Positions 58,451 through 64,000 of a DNA stretch of 64,000 bases are shown piece after piece; positions within the stretch are counted from its first letter, which is position 1; each line of letters begins with the position of its first letter. The DNA is taken from contig NC_079476.1 of NCBI RefSeq assembly GCF_026230105.1, positions 31,734,559 through 31,798,558 of the forward strand, read 5' to 3'. The notes below the pieces were generated by a model. That model was not told where the DNA came from, made no database searches, and worked only from the letters and a program-made list of their open reading frames with translations. Source of the stretch: Diorhabda sublineata. Its lineage: Eukaryota > Arthropoda > Insecta > Coleoptera > Chrysomelidae. A program made the translations under genes and the position numbers.

Positions 58451-60319
58451 TTTTTGTTTTTATAATGTATAGGAATTCTCGATCCTTATTCAGCTAAGTA
58501 CCTCTCCATTACTAATATATGCAGTCCACCGGATCTTGAAAATTCTCTAATAGCCCCACATCTTGAATGCTTCGTAGATTATAAATTCGAATCACGAACT
58601 TAATTATTACAATACATTTTGCATTCGTTATATTTTAGGTTGAATTTTAGTTGTATCATCTACTTATTTACTTTTCACTCAATTTCTTGAATTCCACTTT
58701 GACAGTTATAGCTTTCTTTTTGCAAATGACCTGATTTTTTCCAAATTTAGCTGATAATATCAGGTCACCTGATCTCACTTTGATATGGTGGGTCAAATGG
58801 AATGAAAAACTGAGACATTCATTCTGTTCATTGTATTCTAACCCAAAATGCACTTGTCAATAAAAAAGTGAAATAAAAATAAATTCGCAAATCTTGACCA
58901 CGATGTCATTCACCAGGCTCACTAGGCATTAATCAAAAAACAAAAAATTATACCCTCCAATTTTTCAATCCTGAAACTGAACTAAGTTGTTTCCATAAAA
59001 CAAAAGTTGGTGTTGCAATGCTAAGAGGGGAAGTAAATATCTTAATTCATTTGATTTGAGTAAAATTAAATGGAAGTAGAATTCAATGAGCTCAAATTAT
59101 CTGAGATTTCATGCAAAAGAAATGCAACTTGTATCTGATAAGATTTGATTTTTCCTATTTTTTGGGGGGGCATTTTTAATGTCCTCCGTTTCTATTGCAT
59201 TTAAGGATATTCCATACCCAGTTATACTATTACACTATTATTATACTTATGCGACTCCCTTTTCTTTACCAAATATATATAGTTAACCGACGTTATTTTC
59301 TGATATTTATGTCAAAACCACACAGGTTAGTGATTGATAGTTGTGAGATATAATCCTTCTACCAGATATATCAAAAATATTTTTTTAATAAAATGAGTCA
59401 TCAACAATTGTTAGAAATATGTGATTTACAATGTAATAAAGTTAGTGGTTTTGGGTTTTTTTTGAAAATTTATATTTCAGCTACTTGTATGTAAGATTGT
59501 AAAATATATAATATGTTGGCTCAATTTTTAGCACCATGGACCTTTTAAATAATTTTTCGAGTTTACTATTGTACCGTCAAGAGTGTGTTGTTGCACTTTC
59601 GTAGTTTTCAAATTGTTAGGAAGTATTGTGATGATGATCAAGTATTCCAAGCAGATTTACATAAAATAGTTAATAATTTAAAATTGTGTTATCTTCTGAT
59701 TAGTTACATTCTAAAACCTATCAGTTTATGTAAAAAAATATTATTCAATAACGTTTAATAATAAATAGAAAGTATTGTTGCAAAGAATCAATTGATAATG
59801 TTGATACCTTTGCTTTGCTGTAATATTGTCAGTTTTATTTTTTTTTTTGGCTTTTTCTTGTTTCTTATTGAAATTGGCACATTACATAGGTTATAGACAA
59901 CCTGTACACAACCGAATTTTTCTTCAATCTTATACTACCTACCCTGCATTTTACTCAAATTAGATTTGTGATAATAACGGAAGGTAACGACCATTGATGT
60001 ATGGAAATTTTCCTAAGTTTCATTTTAAATAACAAGATGTGATTTTATTCTTTTTTTATATAACTGTTTGAATATTTGATCGCATTACAGTATTGACAGA
60101 TACTTTTACTTAGCACATTGCCATAGTTATTGTACAAAGTGGCCATTTTTAGCCATAGCTGTGATTTTCTAGACTGATTATTACACGAGTTTTTTCACCA
60201 GTCAGTTATATACACACATTTTTATTGTTTTTTATATAACTAGTTGCTATATTGTAATATCAAGCCGCACACGGCAATATGTTATTATCACTTGTAACTA
60301 AACCCGAATTTAAAATGAT
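58451..60319. other. AT-rich spacer, nothing recognised
   Basis: No gene, motif or repeat border was found. Confidence 0.4.
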
Positions 60320-60681
60320 ATTGTAACAGAACAATTTTATTCTCGCCACCACTGTTAAAAGCAAAATATCATAACGTGTATTAATGGTTGCGTACAATTA
60401 GTTTTGAATGTTCGTTCAGTTCAGTGAACTTCTGCTAATTTGGTGGGATTTTCGTCGAAAAAAACTTATTTAACAGGGAAAATACTTTTAATAAACAACG
60501 TGCAAAAGTTATTTTCCTCTTGTCACTTGACAACGAACTGAACGAACATTCAAAACTTAAAGTTACTATTAAAACATCGGTATTATAGATTATCTGACAG
60601 AACTACTTATATGCAACCATTAATACAGATTATATTCAGCTTTTAACAGTGATGGCGAGAATAAAATTGTTTTGTTACAAT
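60320..60681. mobile_element. Fold-back MITE with long inverted repeats
   Basis: Ends ATTGTAACAGAACAATTTTA and the inverted copy pair through CTCGCCACCACTGTTAAAAG, and an inner pair TTTTGAATGTTCGTTCAGTT / GAACTGAACGAACATTCAAA continues the palindrome, giving arms over 100 bp with gaps. The 362-bp unit has no coding capacity. The target duplication could not be fixed, so the superfamily is open. Confidence 0.85.
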
Positions 60682-63194
60682 AAAAGTAATTAAAGAATTT
60701 ACTTGTAACAATTACAATATCATGTACTAATTCTTCTGTTATCATATTTTTTTCTTAAATACAGGCAATTACATATTAATAAAAGCGCAATCATTCAAGA
60801 TAGCTTTTAGAATAGTAATAATAATTTCACATCGAATATCAATCTATCTATTTCATTATTTGAATAATAAGACTGATTTTTATATCGTAAAAATCATTAC
60901 AAACTATGATATCATGTATTTTTTTTATGTTTTATCAAATTTTATGGATTTTATGTTGTTTCTAAGCATAATAATGTTTCTCTTTTAAAAATATTTAAAT
61001 ATAAGGAATTCTACACCACATTAATTTATAGCAATATTGCATTCCTACATACCGTGAAAATAAATCAGTGTTCATTAACTCAAAATCAATATTAATTCTA
61101 TAGATTATCTCTTTCATTAAACGGCGGGGAAAAATCAATTTTGTTTTTGTTTTGTTCTGAAATTAATGTCTCATTATTTTATATATGCATACATTCAGTA
61201 AATCTGAAGTTAGTTTTGTGTTATTAAAAATTATCATATATGAACAACAATCTGTCAAATTTCTTAAAATGGTCATTTACATGCTATAAAAAATATTTTT
61301 ACAAAATCCTAACAATTTAAAATTTAGATAGTGGTTAAGGTCAAGAATAGCTTAAAACAAAATTTAAAGAATTTGAAGGAATAAAGATAATTCAATCTCA
61401 TCCTGTTAGGAATGCAATTTTAAGCTAATATATCAAAGCTTTGCGAAGGGGGTTATATTATTGTCTAAATTTATTTGAAAACTGAAAAATTGATGGCTTA
61501 TTTTAAATATGGTAGGCCGCTGAATGTATACCTTTCAACTAATATATATTTGTCAAAAATCATGATATTGAATACCTAATTTTATTCACATTATAATTTT
61601 CATTTAATTCCATACAACACAACTTTTAGGGTATAAAAGAAATCTGTATATTAAAAAAATAGAATATAAAAAAGAATCCTCAAACTCATTTTATAAAAAA
61701 CGAAATTAACTAATATGTATTTAGTGGTATACTGGTTTTTAAAGTATGGATTCTTTCATATGTCCACTACAGCAATATACATTATTTATAATAATGTTAA
61801 GAAGTAGTAGTTTTTAAATTATCAAATAAAAACTATTGTTACTGGGAATAAGTTCGACTAGATTAAATATATCAGAATTGCATGATAACAGTTAATATTT
61901 TTTCTTAAGGGTACTGGTAAAAACTACTTTATATATATAGAGAATTAAATATTTATTTCAAGAACATAATTTTCTAATCCAAAATTATCATTTTGCAGGA
62001 ATGTTGAATCAAATTATTAAAACTATATTTGCATTGATAGTTTTCCACAATCAAATCAGTCAAATGTAATGGTTTTTGATATAACTAAAACACACAGTTA
62101 CATACTAAAAATCAATTTTATAAAACGTGCCTTTAAACTACTAAACATTCCATTAGTTTTTATTTATTTCTCTTTATTCTAAAATATTTGAGTTCTAGAA
62201 AATATAATACACCAGTTGTGTTGATATTTTTGAATGCCATTTTATTTAAGACTGAGTTATTAATGGTTTATGGCGTTTTGTTGTACAACAATTTCAGTAG
62301 CAAGTCGGAATTTGTAGTTATTTTTCTTATTAGTGGCATTGATATTGTACAACATTTGTCAATATTGTCACTGTTTGTGCAAGATTAGTTATCTTAGGTT
62401 CTTCTATCTATATCTATACTATCTATACAGAAAACTACTGAAAATGATCTCAAGATCCGCACTTTCTACTAATGCCATTATGCCATCCTATTGTAGAAAA
62501 ATTTGCGAGATTTTCGAAATAAACTGACCGCATACATCTCTCTTGTTGCATAGCAATTATTTCAATTTTTCGAATCAGTTAATATTAGTTTCAATCAAAA
62601 AACATGTTGAAATATTAGTAACCTCAAAAAATTATATTTATGGAATAAAAATACTTAGCGTCTAATTATATTTATTATTATATTATAACTTTGGTTAAAA
62701 TACCATTTCCCATTAATAATGTTTGAAATATGTGAAACGTTTTGATTAAAATCTCTCAAATTTTTCACAAAATCTTCATATTTTAATTTTTAAATAAATT
62801 ACATCATGGTTACCAAGTCAATAATTGGATTAAATATATATTATATACAAAAATAATCCAAGTGCTAACAAACTACCTCAAAATGTATTTTATTTATAAT
62901 AAAACCGAGTTAAACAAAAGTTATACATGTTTTATATATACACAAGTACACTGATAATAATTATTTATCTAAATTATAAACATTTATATTACATGAGCAG
63001 AAATTATTATAAAATTCTATAAAATCAAATTGAGTAAATGAGAATATATAAAAAAAAATAATTCTGATGTGTACACAAATATTCTATTTAAAGCAATAAA
63101 GTCTACTGAACTGTTGGCAAAAATTTGAAATTTTCAATCTAACTATCGGACTAAAGTTTTTCTATAACCAAAAATTTAAAATGATAAACTCACT
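60682..63194. other. AT-rich spacer, nothing recognised
   Basis: Short frames only, including two overlapping 64-66 codon frames at 62,188-62,527 with no motif. Confidence 0.4.
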
Positions 63195-63295
63195 CTGTTT
63201 TTGAAGATTACTCTCATACTCACATCTGTATGTTTTTGAAAACTAACTCTCATACTCACCTCTGTATGTTTTTGAAAATTACACTCATTAAACCA
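63195..63295. repeat. 36-bp tandem repeat, about 2.5 copies
   Basis: The unit ACTCTCATACTCACATCTGT plus ATGTTTTTGAAA repeats with few changes. On the minus strand the period is 12 codons (FQKHTDVSMRVS) inside a 74-codon frame that then runs into the palindromic repeat, so it is probably part of a repeat family. Confidence 0.85.
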
Positions 63296-63322
63296 GATTT
63301 TAATCTCCTTCTTCAAAGTTTC

Positions 63323-63580
63323 TAAGTTGGAATTTCTGGAACCGTTGGTGATATTCATACTGAACACACTGTTTACTGTTGCCACTACACCAACACTCAC
63401 AATGGCTGACGCTCGTTTCGATAACCAAGTTATCGTCTTCAGAGACTGAAGGTAAACTCACTCACTCCACTTTCAGTCTCTGAAAACGATAACTTGGTTA
63501 TAGAAACACATATCAGACTGTATAATTATGACGATTGGTGTAGTGGTAGTGTAAACTGTGTATTCAGTCCTAAGTTTCTG
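63323..63580. repeat. Palindromic dispersed repeat, copy 2
   Basis: Nearly complete palindrome: CGATAACCAAGTTATCGTCT (about 63,419) with AAAACGATAACTTGGTTATA (about 63,482), and CACTACACCAACACTCACAA with GACGATTGGTGTAGTGGT further out. Flanks match copy 1 at 55.54-55.77 kb. The two inverted halves together span over 160 bp. Confidence 0.88.
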
Positions 63581-64000
63581 GTTATATACACAGTAGTTGT
63601 TTGTTCCTTTGAAAAACAGTCATAATCGAGTTTGGCATAAGAATAAAGCAATTAGCCACTGTGATTATAATAATTAACAGCCAAAGCAAATTCTGGAGGG
63701 TAGAATGAAATGAATACGGGTGGTTTTTAATATCGGGTCTATTAGTTTTATACTCGTCATAGAAAACGCTCATTTATATTAAGCAGCACATACTCTAAAC
63801 TAATGTTATATATGTTCAGTTCTAACATGTTCAGAATAAGTTGCTTTGCTTTTCTGTAATTGTAATATAATTTGTTTATAAACATAGATTTCCATTAGAA
63901 ATTATCAGTACCTATACCCGTTCCTTTTACAATGTATCCAATTTGTTTTTCAACAAATCAAAATATTTATTACAAAAGTTTTTACACTGGAAAATCCTTT
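63581..64000. other. AT-rich end of window, nothing recognised
   Basis: No motif or repeat border seen. Confidence 0.35.

Noticed and set aside
1..64000. A novel multi-gene system such as a defence island or biosynthetic cluster
   Set aside because: The window is eukaryotic, contains one clear host gene and many transposon relics. No set of adjacent intact genes supports such a system.
1..64000. tRNA, rRNA or microRNA genes
   Set aside because: No cloverleaf or conserved rRNA sequence was recognised by eye. Hairpins found belong to transposon inverted repeats. A covariance-model scan would be needed to exclude small RNAs.

Overview
This is a very AT-rich eukaryotic window that looks like arthropod, almost certainly insect, genomic DNA. 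It holds one clear multi-exon host gene, for a BTB/POZ plus pipsqueak-type helix-turn-helix transcription factor, an architecture known from insect nuclear regulators such as the bab, psq, lov and BtbVII group. Much of the rest is decayed transposable elements. A beetle source is possible from the style of the repeats, but that is only an impression. No prokaryotic features, rRNA, tRNA or CRISPR were seen.

Layout. 1-4000: a mariner scrap at the left edge, a short mariner-type MITE and AT-rich spacer. 4.0-4.4 kb: a Harbinger-like MITE. 6.5-7.3 kb: a minus-strand transposase remnant. 10.56-12.11 kb: a complete-ended DNA transposon with 394-bp inverted repeats and a transposase lacking its N-terminus. 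18.6-21.6 kb: a Helitron fragment and two mariners. 22.0-23.5 kb: two GC-enriched, CpG-bearing patches with good splice donors, candidate promoters or 5' exons of the downstream gene. 24.6-33.2 kb: three mariners, Penelope-like fragments with reverse transcriptase and GIY-YIG parts, and a direct duplication. 34.5-36.7 kb: a TIR element full of CCGTG/CACGG motifs, then two solo LTRs with different 4-bp target-site duplications. 38.5-43.5 kb: Tigger-like, mariner, Penelope-like and LINE RNase H-tail remnants.

The gene lies at 44,253-53,473 on the plus strand. It has four coding exons (44253-45089, 49774-50152, 52644-52893, 53191-53473), canonical GT-AG borders and matching phases at every junction, giving a predicted 582-residue protein. 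A splice acceptor 20 bp before the ATG shows that at least one non-coding 5' exon lies upstream. Its introns carry a Harbinger transposase relic, an unclassified repeat ORF, a LINE RT relic and a fold-back element. Downstream (54-64 kb) are AT-rich sequence, a fold-back MITE, two copies of a palindromic repeat, a LINE 3' end and a 36-bp tandem repeat.

No gene cluster or new enzymatic system is visible. The most interesting points are a possible BTB-only isoform made by intronic polyadenylation, the candidate distal promoters, the long-TIR transposon, and the motif-dense 0.6-kb TIR element.
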